From positions 1,017,001 through 1,081,000 of the forward strand of contig NZ_BMIH01000001.1 of assembly GCF_014641735.1 (NCBI RefSeq): 64,000 nt of DNA, read 5' to 3'. The position numbers and the translations under genes were made by a program. The notes under the pieces were generated by a model, which ran no database searches, was not told where the DNA came from, and saw nothing but the letters and a program-made list of their open reading frames with translations. This document shows positions 34,913 to 44,341 of the stretch, piece by piece. Numbering within the stretch: the first letter of the stretch is position 1; every line of letters starts with the position of its first letter. This stretch comes from Sphingomonas metalli (GTDB lineage: Bacteria > Pseudomonadota > Alphaproteobacteria > Sphingomonadales > Sphingomonadaceae).

Positions 34913-37900
34913 TACGCTTTTACCAATTCACCAGCGCCGCTTAGCGGAGCGTTAATTCGAAACTCTACGCCACCAGGGGGATAGCTGAGTGCTGTCTCAC
35001 CTCGAAAGTATGACCGTAGCGAACGTTCGATCATTCGCGTCCCGAACCCTCTGCGCGTTGGAGGGGACACTACTGGCCCCGCCTGCTCCTGCCAGAGCAG
35101 GGAGAAATCCGGATCGGCTTCCGATCCAACTACCTGCCAAGTCAACGCCACCCTGCCCGCATCGTTGCTCAGCGCGCCATATTTAATTGCGTTAGTGCCA
35201 AGCTCGTGAACCGCAAGCGTCAGTGCCAATGCCGCCTGTGGGTTGAGCCGGACGGCGGGACCCTCGAGAGACACGCGATCCCGACACCCTCCGACAGCCG
35301 CGAGGCCTGCCTCAAGGATCGCGATCAGGTCCGATGCCTCCCACGAGGTCGCGGTCAGTACGTCGGTGGCGCGACCGAGGGAAGCAAGGCGTGCTGAGAA
35401 AGCTGCCGACGCTTCCTCCAGCGTTACCGCATCACGCAGCGTCTGATTGGCGATCGACTGGACGATCGCCAGGACGTTCTTCAGCCGGTGGCTCAGTTCC
35501 CCATTAAGCAGACGCTGTTGCTCGCGCGCTTCTTCGAGGGTGGTATGGTCGCGCGACACCGAAAGGATGCGTTCGACCCGGCCATGCTCGCCGAAGATCG
35601 GCGATACCGAGATGGACCAGAACTTGGGGGTGCCCAGGTAGGTATCGGCCGCCGCCTCGAAGTGGAACGATCTTCCAGCTTTCGCGGCGTCGATACCCTC
35701 TCGCGCTAGTCCGCCCCCGGCAACGTCTAGGAAGTCGGGCCAAGGGCAGCCACGCACCTCGTTGAAGTCGCTGATCTCCATGACCCTCATGCCGCCATCG
35801 CTCATGAAGGTCAGTTCACCGTCGAGGTTAAGCACCTTGATGCAGTCGGTCGAAGCGGAGAGCACGCTTCGCATGAAGCTCTCGCTCTCCCGCAGTTCGT
35901 CTTCGGCCCTTCGACGTTCGATGGCAGTGCGAATGCGTGTCGCTGCGTCTGATAGGAAAGCAATTTCTTCTGGTGCCCATGCACGAGGCGCATCGTCATG
36001 AACGAAGAAGATCGCGACTGTCCGGCCGTTCTCGACGAGTGGCATGTTCACCATCGTCCGGACCGCCAGGTCTTCAAGCGCGTTGGTAGCTGGGGCGGTA
36101 CGTGGATCAAGCCGTACATCCGGCACGATGACAGCGCGACCAGCGCGGATGTCGCTGGCATGACTGCCATAATCACTGAGACGGTAGGTACCGGTCAGGC
36201 TTGGATAACCCTTGGCCGTCCAGTCTTCCGGCACCTCGAAGGTTTCGCCATCGATTGCGAGGGTGCCATAGCCCACGCGACCGACACCAAGCGCCTTGCC
36301 CATGATCGCGGTCGCGGAACGGATCGCGCCGTTGATGTCATTGATGTCGTTCAGCACATGACCAAGCTCGACCAACGCGTCGCGTCGTTGCTCAGCGCGG
36401 ATGCGATCGGTGACCTCCATGAAGATGACCGTGAATCGATCACCTCCGGCGGGCTGGCAAACCCCGTCATACCAGCGCTCAAGCTGCCCAATCTGCCGGG
36501 TGAAGCGCACGGCCTCGCCAGTATCGACCACCCTGGCGAACTCCATCACCCATTCGTCTTCGATGCCGGGAAACAGCTCGCGGACCGTCTTGCCGATCAC
36601 GGCTCCGCGCTCAATTCCGACAAGGTCGTACCAAGCATTGTTGACCTCGTCATAGCGCCAGTCGACGATATCGCCGGCCGCATCGCGGACGACTTCACCC
36701 AGAACAAAGCCTTCCTCAAGCGTCTCGAACAGGCCGCGCCACTTCGCCTCGTTGGCGCGCAGTTCCGCTGTCGCCCGATCGCGCTCCGCTTCGATGGCGC
36801 GCCGCTCGTTGATGTCGATAAGAACGCCGGGGAAGCTCTTCGCTGAACCATCGGCGTCTCGATCGACCCGACCATTCGCCTCGATCCAGCGATAGTCGCC
36901 ATCGGCATGACGCACGCGGTATTGATGAGCGTAGGCACCGCCCCGCTCGATCACGGCATTGATCGCGTCCGCCAAGCCCGCCTGATCGTCGGGATGAACC
37001 GTGGCAACGATCTGCGCGAGAGGGATGCCATCGCGACCGAGCTCCGGATCAAGGCCGAAGGATCGCGCAAAGGCATCGTCGATTGTGAAGCGGTCAGTCG
37101 GAATATCCCAGTGCCACGTGCCGATGATCGCGCCCGCTTCGAGCGCGAGCTGAACGCGTTCGATATTCTCCCGCGCTGTTACCTCGCTGATGCGCAGGCG
37201 GTCCTGCGCCTCTCGGCGGGCGGTCACATCGTTGAACAGGATGGCAATCTGCCGATCGTCGGGATTGCCGACGCGGACCGCCCGAACGTCGAACCAGCGC
37301 TCGAACGCCTCGGCGTAATTCTCGAAGTTCGCTGGCTCACCAGTCTTGGCTACGTGGCCATAGGTGTCGAACCAGAATTGCTCGAGGTCGGGTGCGAACT
37401 CGCTGACCCATTTGCCACGCAGGTTGACGCCCGCCTGTGCCTCGAACGCGGGGTTGGCCTCGACGAAGCAATAGTCGATGGGTCGATCATGGGCATCGAA
37501 CTTGACCTGCACGATGGCGAAGGCCGCATCGATAGTCTGCGTGATCGTCTGAAAACGATCTTTCGCGCGACGCAACGCAAGGCCATCGAGATGCTCACGG
37601 GTGCGGTCACGCAGGATCTTCACGAACCCTAAATGCCTGTCAGCATCATCCAATAGCGGGAGCATTTCTCCCGATGCCCAGAAACGCTCACCGGATTTAC
37701 GCAGGTGCCAGCGCTCGTCATTAGCGCAGCCCTTCTCCAACGCTCCGGACATCTCGTGCCCGATGCGGTCCGTGGCGCGATCTTCCTGGGTGAAGAAGCG
37801 TTCCGCTGTCTGGCCGCGCATCTCTTCGGCGCTCCATTCTAGGATCTTCTCTGCGCCCGGGTTCCCGTCGGTGACGATCCCATCGGGATCGGTGACGATC

Positions 37901-38268
37901 ATCGCGATATCGGAGGCATTGTCGAAGATCGCTCGGTAGCGGGCCTCGCTGGCGCCAAGCGCCGCCTGACTGACCTGCAAATCGGCTACGAGACGCTGGG
38001 ACTGCGTGAGCTCGGCGTTCGCGCCGGCCATTTCACGGCTGTGCTTCTTTGCCGCCAGATCTGCGTCAGAACGCGCGTTCAGCGTGCGGCGGTCAGCGTC
38101 GATCGTTTGCTGCCGGCTTGCGGTCAGTTCGCTTAGATGACGGTGGTCGCGTACAGCCTGCCGCCCGCTCACGGCCTCCGCCTCAACGCTGGCAGAAGCG
38201 AGGGCCGCGCGTAGCTGCGCTACCTCTGCTTCAAGTTCCTCTCGCGTCATCTCTTTCAAGGAATGCAT
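34912..38268 (-). CDS. Multi-PAS/GAF HWE-type sensor histidine kinase
   Basis: A 1118-residue soluble kinase. An N-terminal coiled coil (EELEAEVAQLRAALASAS to about 100) precedes PAS repeats at about 105-230, 240-365, 375-500 and 505-625, a GAF domain (about 640-790, GVGRVGYGTLAIDGETFEV), a further PAS (about 800-915), then the HWE kinase core: phospho-acceptor His in NGELSHRLKNVLAIVQSIA, N box HELGTNAIKYGALS, and WxE in LLWQEQAGP. There are no membrane segments. The ATG at 38268 is used; a GTG 30 bases upstream is possible and neither has a clear ribosome site. Stop overlaps the regulator start. Confidence 0.9.
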   Translation of the reverse strand: MHSLKEMTREELEAEVAQLRAALASASVEAEAVSGRQAVRDHRHLSELTASRQQTIDADRRTLNARSDADLAAKKHSREMAGANAELTQSQRLVADLQVSQAALGASEARYRAIFDNASDIAMIVTDPDGIVTDGNPGAEKILEWSAEEMRGQTAERFFTQEDRATDRIGHEMSGALEKGCANDERWHLRKSGERFWASGEMLPLLDDADRHLGFVKILRDRTREHLDGLALRRAKDRFQTITQTIDAAFAIVQVKFDAHDRPIDYCFVEANPAFEAQAGVNLRGKWVSEFAPDLEQFWFDTYGHVAKTGEPANFENYAEAFERWFDVRAVRVGNPDDRQIAILFNDVTARREAQDRLRISEVTARENIERVQLALEAGAIIGTWHWDIPTDRFTIDDAFARSFGLDPELGRDGIPLAQIVATVHPDDQAGLADAINAVIERGGAYAHQYRVRHADGDYRWIEANGRVDRDADGSAKSFPGVLIDINERRAIEAERDRATAELRANEAKWRGLFETLEEGFVLGEVVRDAAGDIVDWRYDEVNNAWYDLVGIERGAVIGKTVRELFPGIEDEWVMEFARVVDTGEAVRFTRQIGQLERWYDGVCQPAGGDRFTVIFMEVTDRIRAEQRRDALVELGHVLNDINDINGAIRSATAIMGKALGVGRVGYGTLAIDGETFEVPEDWTAKGYPSLTGTYRLSDYGSHASDIRAGRAVIVPDVRLDPRTAPATNALEDLAVRTMVNMPLVENGRTVAIFFVHDDAPRAWAPEEIAFLSDAATRIRTAIERRRAEDELRESESFMRSVLSASTDCIKVLNLDGELTFMSDGGMRVMEISDFNEVRGCPWPDFLDVAGGGLAREGIDAAKAGRSFHFEAAADTYLGTPKFWSISVSPIFGEHGRVERILSVSRDHTTLEEAREQQRLLNGELSHRLKNVLAIVQSIANQTLRDAVTLEEASAAFSARLASLGRATDVLTATSWEASDLIAILEAGLAAVGGCRDRVSLEGPAVRLNPQAALALTLAVHELGTNAIKYGALSNDAGRVALTWQVVGSEADPDFSLLWQEQAGPVVSPPTRRGFGTRMIERSLRSYFRGETALSYPPGGVEFRINAPLSGAGELVKA

Positions 38269-38298
38269 CGTCAACACGTCGTCCGTTCGTCGCTTCAC

Positions 38299-38891
38299 TG
38301 CGACTTGTTAGATTGCCCTGATCCTAGCGATTTAGGGGAGAGCAATGCCTCAGCGGCATCCGGGCACCGTACTCACTTTTGGTGCATTCCGCTATTCGGC
38401 TCGGAAGGTCGAGGGCGAACGGAAACGCAGTGGCCGTTGATGCAGCTGCAAATCGTACCGTGCTCCATTGCCAGTTCCCGAAAGCGAAGGTTCCAGAGGG
38501 ACAGCATTGGCGAGCTCAGGCTCCAGAGGCCTCCCGATCCAGCCGTTTTCCCCGAATCTATTCCCAATCGCATCTTCCCGAAACGGCCCGTCGGAGATGG
38601 AGAAACGGGACTGCCGCGAGAAGTCGAAACGGCTGGCTCCGGGATGCCGCGCCAATCTGCTAAAACGGCAAACGATGGGTCGGTGTTGCTCGTCAGTTTG
38701 AGACGGCGACGACCCAGAATCGGTCATTCATCGCGGCCTTGTCGCTGCCGAGATCCTGCCGCTCGTTCACCTTGCAATAGGCGTTTCTCTTAGAGCCTAA
38801 CTTGATGATCGAACGTCCGGCATTAGGTGGAAAGCGGACATTACGATGACCAGTGATGCCCGGCAGTGAATGTTAATCCTCGCTGAGGAAC
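38299..38891. other. 593-base gap between kinase and TIR genes
   Basis: Several short frames are open here but none has a convincing ribosome site, composition or recognisable product. The gap holds one copy of a dispersed motif GACGACCCAGAATCGGTCAT (38710-38729) shared with 40890 and 48037, and AAAGCGGACATT at 38832. It may contain the kinase promoter. Confidence 0.5.
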
Positions 38892-40766
38892 TCACGAAAA
38901 TCCGATCTTGCGCGGCCACTCGCCGAAGCGAGGGTCGGAGCGGATTGGCACGAGCAGCGGGTCCGTCTTAAGGTTGGCCAGACCGGGATCGAGCGCGTCC
39001 CATGCTCGCCCCAGCGCTTGGAATGCGGCGTCTTTCTCACCTCGCCAAGAGTGGGCCTCGGCAATTTGATATTGAGCGTTGTCACTGTGGTTGTCGATGA
39101 GCTCTTTAAGCGCGCGATCGGAGGCGGCACGATCGGTGGTGGCGGTCGCGGCGGCTACGTATGCCGGTCCAAAAGGAAGTTCGGGCGGAATGCGTTTGGC
39201 CGCCTTCAACGCTTCTACAGGCTGGCCTTTCGCCAATTGGGCTAGCGCTAGCGCATATAGCGCTGGGGGATCGTTGGGGAAGCTGGCGAGACCGGCTTGT
39301 GCCGAGGTGATCGCGTCATCGAACAGCCCGAGATTGACTAGCATCGCAGCCCGGCTGATCGGGTTTCTCGCTCGAAGGGGATCGCTGGCCTCAAGGCGCG
39401 AGTAGAGGGCGATCGCTTCCCTATTGCCTTGTCTCGCAAGAAAATTAGCTGCCTTGCGAAGAACCACGGCGTCGTTGGCAGATGCTTTCAAGGCTGCGTC
39501 GAACGCGCTTGCCGCACCGCGCAGATCAAGGCGGTTCTCCAGCACGGCGCCCAGCGCAGACAACGCCGGTCCCCAATTGGGCGCCAAGCTGATCGCACGC
39601 CGAGCGTCGGCTTCTGCGTTGGTCAGTTCAGCTCGAAGCGCGCCGCCGCCGAGGCTTTTTGCTGCGATGATGACGCGAGCATCGGCTCTGCTGGCATAGG
39701 GCTTGGCAAAGTTTGGATCGGCGGCGATCGCCGCATTTAGTAGTTCGATCGCCCGCTCATTCTCGTTTTTTCTGACCAACTCGACACCCTGAAGGTAGGC
39801 ATCGCGAGCTCTTGGATTGTTCGTGCCACCGACCGCCAGCAGTGCCTTCTGCACCCCGCCCAAGGTAATGCTTAGCGCGCTGGCTACGCTTTCGGCAATG
39901 CCGGTCTGAATGGCCAGCGCGTCTCCAATCGGACGTGTGTAAGCCTCGGACCAACGGGTTAGCCCACTTACACCATCGACCAACTGTGCATTGATGCGCA
40001 GCGTCCCCGAACCGCGCCGCACGCTGCCGGTCAGAATGTTCGCTACGCCAAGTTTGGCCGCTGCGGTCGCCACATCTGCGTCGCGCATCAGCTCCGAAGA
40101 TGTGCGCGCTGCGACCTTTAAGCTGGCAATACGAGTGAGTGCGTCGCGCAGCTCCTCGGCAATGCCATCGGAAAAATAGGCCTGGGTCGGGTCGCCGCTC
40201 AAGTTCTCAAATGGAAGCACTGCCACACTGTCGCCCGGCGCGCCTTGTCGGTGCAGCGCCCACCAACCACCTGCGCCTGCTGCAGCAACTGCTGCGACGC
40301 TCCCGCCGATAACGAGCCGTCGATCGAGGCCTCGCTTTGCCTGATAGGCCTGCGGGCTCGGACGCGGGGTGCCGGCAAGCACCGCGCGCGCTGCCCCCAG
40401 CACCTCCAGATAGCGCGGGTCCTTGCGATCGCCCCTCCATCCGATCAGCGATGCCGCCTGCGTCTCGCCAAAGCCAAGCGGCGGCTCGACGGGATCGATG
40501 CGAACGGGGAGATAAGTGCCGCGCCGGAGCGATCGCGTGGCCTCGTCGCGGACGAAGCTGCCTTCCGATCCAACCGATCGCTCGCTCCACACCACCAGCA
40601 CGCAGCCCGCGCGGCTCAGGTTCGTCTCTATGCTCTCTCGCCACGACGAGCCGCTGCCAATATGCGTGTCCCACCACACGCTGATCCCGTCGGCCTCAAG
40701 TGCGGCAACCAGCGGCGCGACGCGCGCACGATCCTCGGACTTATATGACACAAACAGGTCGGTCAT
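38892..40766 (-). CDS. TIR-domain protein with TolB-like and TPR regions
   Basis: A 624-residue protein. An N-terminal TIR_2 domain (about residues 1-130: DLFVSYKSEDRARVAPLVAAL, GISVWWDTHIGSGSSWRESI, CVLVVWSERS) is followed by a linker, one membrane helix (VIGGSVAAVAAAGAGGWWAL, about 152-171), a FlgO/TolB-like domain (DSVAVLPFENLSGDPTQAYFSDGIAEELRDAL, about 180-320) and TPR-like repeats to the end. The layout matches cyclase-type TPR proteins in which TIR replaces the usual catalytic domain. TIR domains can cleave NAD or signal; neither is shown here. The ATG at 40766 is chosen because TIR homology starts at its second residue. Confidence 0.85.
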   Translation of the reverse strand: MTDLFVSYKSEDRARVAPLVAALEADGISVWWDTHIGSGSSWRESIETNLSRAGCVLVVWSERSVGSEGSFVRDEATRSLRRGTYLPVRIDPVEPPLGFGETQAASLIGWRGDRKDPRYLEVLGAARAVLAGTPRPSPQAYQAKRGLDRRLVIGGSVAAVAAAGAGGWWALHRQGAPGDSVAVLPFENLSGDPTQAYFSDGIAEELRDALTRIASLKVAARTSSELMRDADVATAAAKLGVANILTGSVRRGSGTLRINAQLVDGVSGLTRWSEAYTRPIGDALAIQTGIAESVASALSITLGGVQKALLAVGGTNNPRARDAYLQGVELVRKNENERAIELLNAAIAADPNFAKPYASRADARVIIAAKSLGGGALRAELTNAEADARRAISLAPNWGPALSALGAVLENRLDLRGAASAFDAALKASANDAVVLRKAANFLARQGNREAIALYSRLEASDPLRARNPISRAAMLVNLGLFDDAITSAQAGLASFPNDPPALYALALAQLAKGQPVEALKAAKRIPPELPFGPAYVAAATATTDRAASDRALKELIDNHSDNAQYQIAEAHSWRGEKDAAFQALGRAWDALDPGLANLKTDPLLVPIRSDPRFGEWPRKIGFS

Positions 40767-41102
40767 TGCGCGCCCCAGCTTCCCCGATGCATGTCGTAAG
40801 GATCGATGTTGCGATCGGGAAGTGAAAAGGCAGCAGCAACGTCCACTAGTGGGCGGAAGAAGCCGCTTCGCCCGACGGTGATGACGACCCAGATACGGAC
40901 GTCTGTATCGCTCCGGCGGCATTCGGGGAGCGGACGCTCGTTCAGCACGAGGTTTTCGGGCCATCGTTGCCCCATGAAGGAACGTCCGTTTGCGGAAACC
41001 GAGATCCACCGTCCGAACGGCTGAACCTAGCGGAAAACGGACAGTAGCAGAATCGTATGATCGAAGGCTGCCGATGTCGGAAGCAGACTTGTCCCAAACG
41101 GA
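40767..41102. other. 336-base gap upstream of the TIR gene
   Basis: I see no gene. It contains a copy of the dispersed motif GACGACCCAGATACGGACGT (40890-40909) and several nearby CGGACG/CGTCCG half-sites, for instance at 40932, 40982 and 41034. These might be regulatory or repeat remnants. Confidence 0.4.
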
Positions 41103-41501
41103 TCAGACAGGAAAATGAATTCCGCACAATTTGTTGCCGTCAGGATCACGAAAATAGGCCAGCTCGATGGTGCCCATCGATTTAGTTTGGCGCGGACCGG
41201 GCGGGGATTCAATAGAAGTGCCGCCAGCAGCAACGGCGGTATCGTGAAGCTGCTTCACTTGCTCGGGTGAGTCGCATGAAAAGGCGACAGTGCTGCCGTT
41301 GGCAACGCTGGCCGGTTCATCGTTGATCGGCTGGCTGACGATGAAGTTGGCCCCGTTGCCGTTATTGTAGATCAGACGAGTATGGCCGCTGTCAGCGATG
41401 TTCCGCGTCCCTTCCCCAGCACCCAAGGTGGCGAGTACCGTGTCGTAGAAGCGCTTGGAACGTTCGATGTCGTTCGATCCGACCATGGTGTGAAAAAGCA
41501 C
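41103..41501 (-). CDS. VOC (glyoxalase-fold) family protein
   Basis: A 132-residue vicinal-oxygen-chelate domain. LFHTMVGSNDIERSKRFYDTVLATLGA is the typical beta-alpha-beta start with the metal-ligand His, and IELAYFRDPDGNKLCGIHF is the closing strand pair with the DPDGN turn. Such proteins include glyoxalases, dioxygenases and fosfomycin-type resistance enzymes, so the reaction cannot be named. The start is a GTG at 41501. It is the only enzyme-like gene among sensory and secreted proteins in cassette I. Confidence 0.88.
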   Translation of the reverse strand: MLFHTMVGSNDIERSKRFYDTVLATLGAGEGTRNIADSGHTRLIYNNGNGANFIVSQPINDEPASVANGSTVAFSCDSPEQVKQLHDTAVAAGGTSIESPPGPRQTKSMGTIELAYFRDPDGNKLCGIHFPV

Positions 41502-41734
41502 ACGTATTCTCCCGAAGGCTGAGCGACTTCCGATCGCCGTTAGCGGTCCAGCTTAGCTGGTACATATAGCGCAGTCATCCCCGGCGCTTGAGTCGTGCGC
41601 TCCCGGGCGTTAGCCAAACAGCCGCTCTCGGAATCGAGGCAGCCTGATTGGGCGCATGATCGCCGTTGTAAGCAAACATGGGAGAGCCGTCAGCCTTTCG
41701 ACTGACGGCCTACTCCGTTTCATGGTATCAATCC

Positions 41735-42274
41735 TTATGTGAAGGCGATCTTCGTAGCGCGGCGACGATTGCGAGCGGCACCGCCGACCATTCCAAAGCC
41801 GATCAGCATCATCGTCCACGTGGACGGCTCGGGCACGGCCCCCACGCTTGCGGGGCTCGAAGTAGCAGGCCCGAACGCTGAGATGGTCCCGTTCCCGTTC
41901 ACCCGATAGCGGTCATTTGCCACACCGTCCTGATGGAAGAACGCGATGTTGGTAGCTGAGCCTGCGTTGAAGCGAACACCGCTGCCGTCGAGGAACGTCG
42001 GTCCGGTGGTGAAGTAGTAATAGGGCGAACCGGTATCGAACAGGCCGCTGATAGCCGTGCCGTTGATCGTCCCGGAAATGCCGGTGATCGCGAGAGCGGA
42101 CTGCCCAAAGCGCTCGACGAGGGTGTCCGAGGTGGTGAACGTACCGCGGATCGTTTGATTGGCCCCGCCGAACAGAGTGTCCGTGGTGTCGAAGGTGAAG
42201 TTGAACTGCGCAGCCGAAGCTTGCGTCCCGACCAACGCGCTTGCAGCTGCGAGCAGAGCGTAAAGCGTCTTCAT
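41735..42274 (-). CDS. PEP-CTERM secreted protein A
   Basis: A 179-residue exported protein: signal peptide MKTLYALLAAASALVGTQASA, a Gly/Thr/Ser-rich beta body (FNFTFDTTDTLFGGANQTI..), and the tail VPEPSTWTMMLIGFGMVGGA plus ARNRRR, an exosortase-type sorting signal (here PSTWTMM rather than PATWAMM). The body resembles small structural or biofilm-associated PEP-CTERM proteins but no named family is evident. It is followed, on the same strand, by nothing for 230 bases. Confidence 0.85.
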   Translation of the reverse strand: MKTLYALLAAASALVGTQASAAQFNFTFDTTDTLFGGANQTIRGTFTTSDTLVERFGQSALAITGISGTINGTAISGLFDTGSPYYYFTTGPTFLDGSGVRFNAGSATNIAFFHQDGVANDRYRVNGNGTISAFGPATSSPASVGAVPEPSTWTMMLIGFGMVGGAARNRRRATKIAFT

Positions 42275-42550
42275 TTCAGGAGCCCTCCGGTTGAGCCGGC
42301 TGTAGCGCGGGCTCTGCGAGAAGGTACGTTGGGCAAGAAGCTATGGTTGCTCACCTATTTAACTATTTTGAGTCCCAAGGCGGGATGCGCCTGTTGCGAT
42401 AATGTATACACTGCTAGGGCGACAGCGGGATGTCCGCTTTCGAGCAGTGAGTCGGGCCAGGCGGACGGCCGATTGTGGTGGAAACCAGACTCGGAAAAGC
42501 CGCTAGCCTTGCGACTGACGGCTTCTCGCGCTCAGCCTTCCGGGGATCAG

Positions 42551-43159
42551 CTAGGCGAGCGACACCTTGACGCTGCGACGACGGTAGCGAGCCGCACCGC
42601 CAACCATGCCGAAGCCGACCAGCAGCATCGCCCAAGTGGCAGGCTCGGGCACCGTCGGCGCACCGACGACAGTGATGGTGAAGACATCTGCATTCAGACC
42701 AGAATTGAACCCAACCGTCACGAGCCCGGGGTTCAATCCAAGAGAGGCGAGCGTTGAATTTGCAAAGGTCGAAGTACCGCTGGTGAGCGTATTAGACACG
42801 TAGCCACCCGATACCGCCAGGAAGTTGAAGCCACCGTAGACACCAGCGATATTCCCAGTGCTAGACGTAGGGCTGATTAGGCCAACGCCAGTGCCCAGAA
42901 GTCCATTATAGGTCAACGTTGTGTTTAGTAGCGTTGAGTTACCCCCGCCAATAAGAGCGATGTTACGACCAGGCGAGATAAAGGCGCTATCGTTATTGGT
43001 AGAGAACACCCCTAACCCTGTCGTGTTCAGCGTGCCAGTGCCGGAAGCTACTACGTCGTTGCCGACTTGCTGAAACGTGACCGAGTAAGCCGCCTCGGCC
43101 GTTCCCGACCACCCCAGTGCCAAAGCGGCGCTCAACGCCGCTGCTACGAAATTCTTCAT
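42551..43159 (-). CDS. PEP-CTERM secreted protein B
   Basis: A 202-residue exported protein: signal peptide MKNFVAAALSAALALGWSGTAEA, a Gly/Asn/Thr-rich body with many short beta segments (TGTLNTTGLGVFSTNNDSAF, FANSTLASLGLNPG), and the sorting tail VPEPATWAMLLVGFGMVGGA with RYRRRS. The codon use is slightly more AT-rich than in core genes. It forms a tandem pair with protein A, 276 bases apart, but the two bodies are not obviously related. Confidence 0.86.
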   Translation of the reverse strand: MKNFVAAALSAALALGWSGTAEAAYSVTFQQVGNDVVASGTGTLNTTGLGVFSTNNDSAFISPGRNIALIGGGNSTLLNTTLTYNGLLGTGVGLISPTSSTGNIAGVYGGFNFLAVSGGYVSNTLTSGTSTFANSTLASLGLNPGLVTVGFNSGLNADVFTITVVGAPTVPEPATWAMLLVGFGMVGGAARYRRRSVKVSLA

Positions 43160-43560
43160 CCCTGTTCCCCTATTGGGTTAGCATCACCCCGCCTCTCGCC
43201 GTTAACTTAGATTCATAATCTAGTCGCGGGTTATTTCATCTCAGCCCAGTGGCGTGCCGTATCGGGACGACGATCCTGGCCAATGGGACTGTCCGATATG
43301 TCGGCTTTTGGGGCGTAAGCGGACATCGACAGGGGTAAGAGTGGGGTACGGGCATGGTCGTCGAAGCCCTCTCCCCTTGGCGACCTAGCCGCGCGGCGGA
43401 GGACGCCTCCGCCACATCACTTCCCCTTCCACACGGCGCCATCCTCACTCAAAATCGTCCCTCGAGATTCCGGTAGCGCCCAGATAGGTAAGGCCCACGT
43501 GCTTGTATTGACAACGATGTCAGCCGAAGGGCTAAGCCCCTATTATCAATCGGAATTTGC
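43160..43560. other. 400-base gap between PEP-CTERM B and CheY-like gene
   Basis: Contains the divergent control region for the two flanking genes. At 43392-43410 it holds a perfect hairpin (GGCGGAGG-acg-CCTCCGCC) preceded by TGGGGTACGG at about 43341. A related pair of motifs flanks the other side of the CheY-like gene (43981 and 44046). Confidence 0.5.
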
Positions 43561-43956
43561 GTGTCCAAACCCACACTCCTGCTAATCGTCGAAGATGAGC
43601 CGGTTATTTTGATGCATATCGAGGAAACGCTGACGGAGGGTGGCTTCCAGGTGATCGTCAGCCACGACGGTGATGCCGCTTTTGCGGCTCTTAGCGACGA
43701 TCGAGATGCACCAGTCGGCATCATCACCGATGTACGATTGGGAAAAGGCCCAAATGGATGGGACGTTGCCCGGTTTGCGAGGGAGAGGCACCCCTCCATT
43801 GCAGTTGTATACGTCACAGCAGAGAGCGCTGCTGATTGGACAGCCTACGGCGTGCCGAAAAGCGTTTTGGTTCCAAAGCCGTTTGCCGGAGCGCAACTGA
43901 TCACAGCGATCTCCGGGCTTTTGAATGATCAAGCTTCCGCAATGACCTCGGGCTGA
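43561..43956 (+). CDS. Orphan single-domain response regulator
   Basis: A 131-residue receiver domain starting at GTG 43561. Acidic pocket EDE in LLLIVEDEPVILMHIEETL, phospho-acceptor Asp in GIITDVRLGKG (about residue 58), Thr in VVYVTAESA and Lys in VLVPKPFAGAQLI. No kinase lies beside it; the HWE kinase 5 kb away in the same cassette, or a chromosomal kinase, could be its partner. It is flanked by two similar intergenic modules. Confidence 0.9.
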   Translation: MSKPTLLLIVEDEPVILMHIEETLTEGGFQVIVSHDGDAAFAALSDDRDAPVGIITDVRLGKGPNGWDVARFARERHPSIAVVYVTAESAADWTAYGVPKSVLVPKPFAGAQLITAISGLLNDQASAMTSG

Positions 43957-44108
43957 GACGATCGATGCTGTCGCAGGACGGTGGGGTACGGCAGGGGTAC
44001 GAGTCCTCAGCTGGGCGCCGCTACTGACTTCGCTGTCGGCTCGCGCCGCGGAGGTTGCCTCCGCCTCCGCTACGTTCGCTCTTGGTGGATAGCGGACGAA
44101 AGCTTCCG

Positions 44109-44318
44109 CTATCCAAGCGTATCCAAGATCGCGATTGTCGGTGCGAGCAGGGCGTAAATCGCGACGATCACTCGCGTGCTTCTCGCATAGCCTTTGCGCG
44201 CCAAGAACCAGCCGAACACCAGGGGCACAGTCAGAAGCCCGAGCATCAAAGGGCCGCTTATCTGGCGGTTTCGAGGATGGCCTTGTTGACCCGTCGTGTG
44301 GCTGGTCACGCTGGACAT
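44109..44318 (-). CDS. Small two-helix membrane protein at the end of cassette I
   Basis: A 69-residue protein with a polar N-terminus (MSSVTSHTTGQQGHPRNRQ) and two membrane helices (LMLGLLTVPLVFGWFLA and VIVAIYALLAPTIAIL) joined by a basic turn ARKGYARSTR. The ATG at 44318 has an excellent AGAAGGAGAG site, so the longer frame to 44468 is rejected. It starts 24 bases from the edge of direct repeat R1, reading away from it; cassette II has a gene of the same size and layout at the identical distance from R2. Confidence 0.7.
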   Translation of the reverse strand: MSSVTSHTTGQQGHPRNRQISGPLMLGLLTVPLVFGWFLARKGYARSTRVIVAIYALLAPTIAILDTLG

Positions 44319-44341
44319 CTCTCCTTCTAAACACGGATCAC

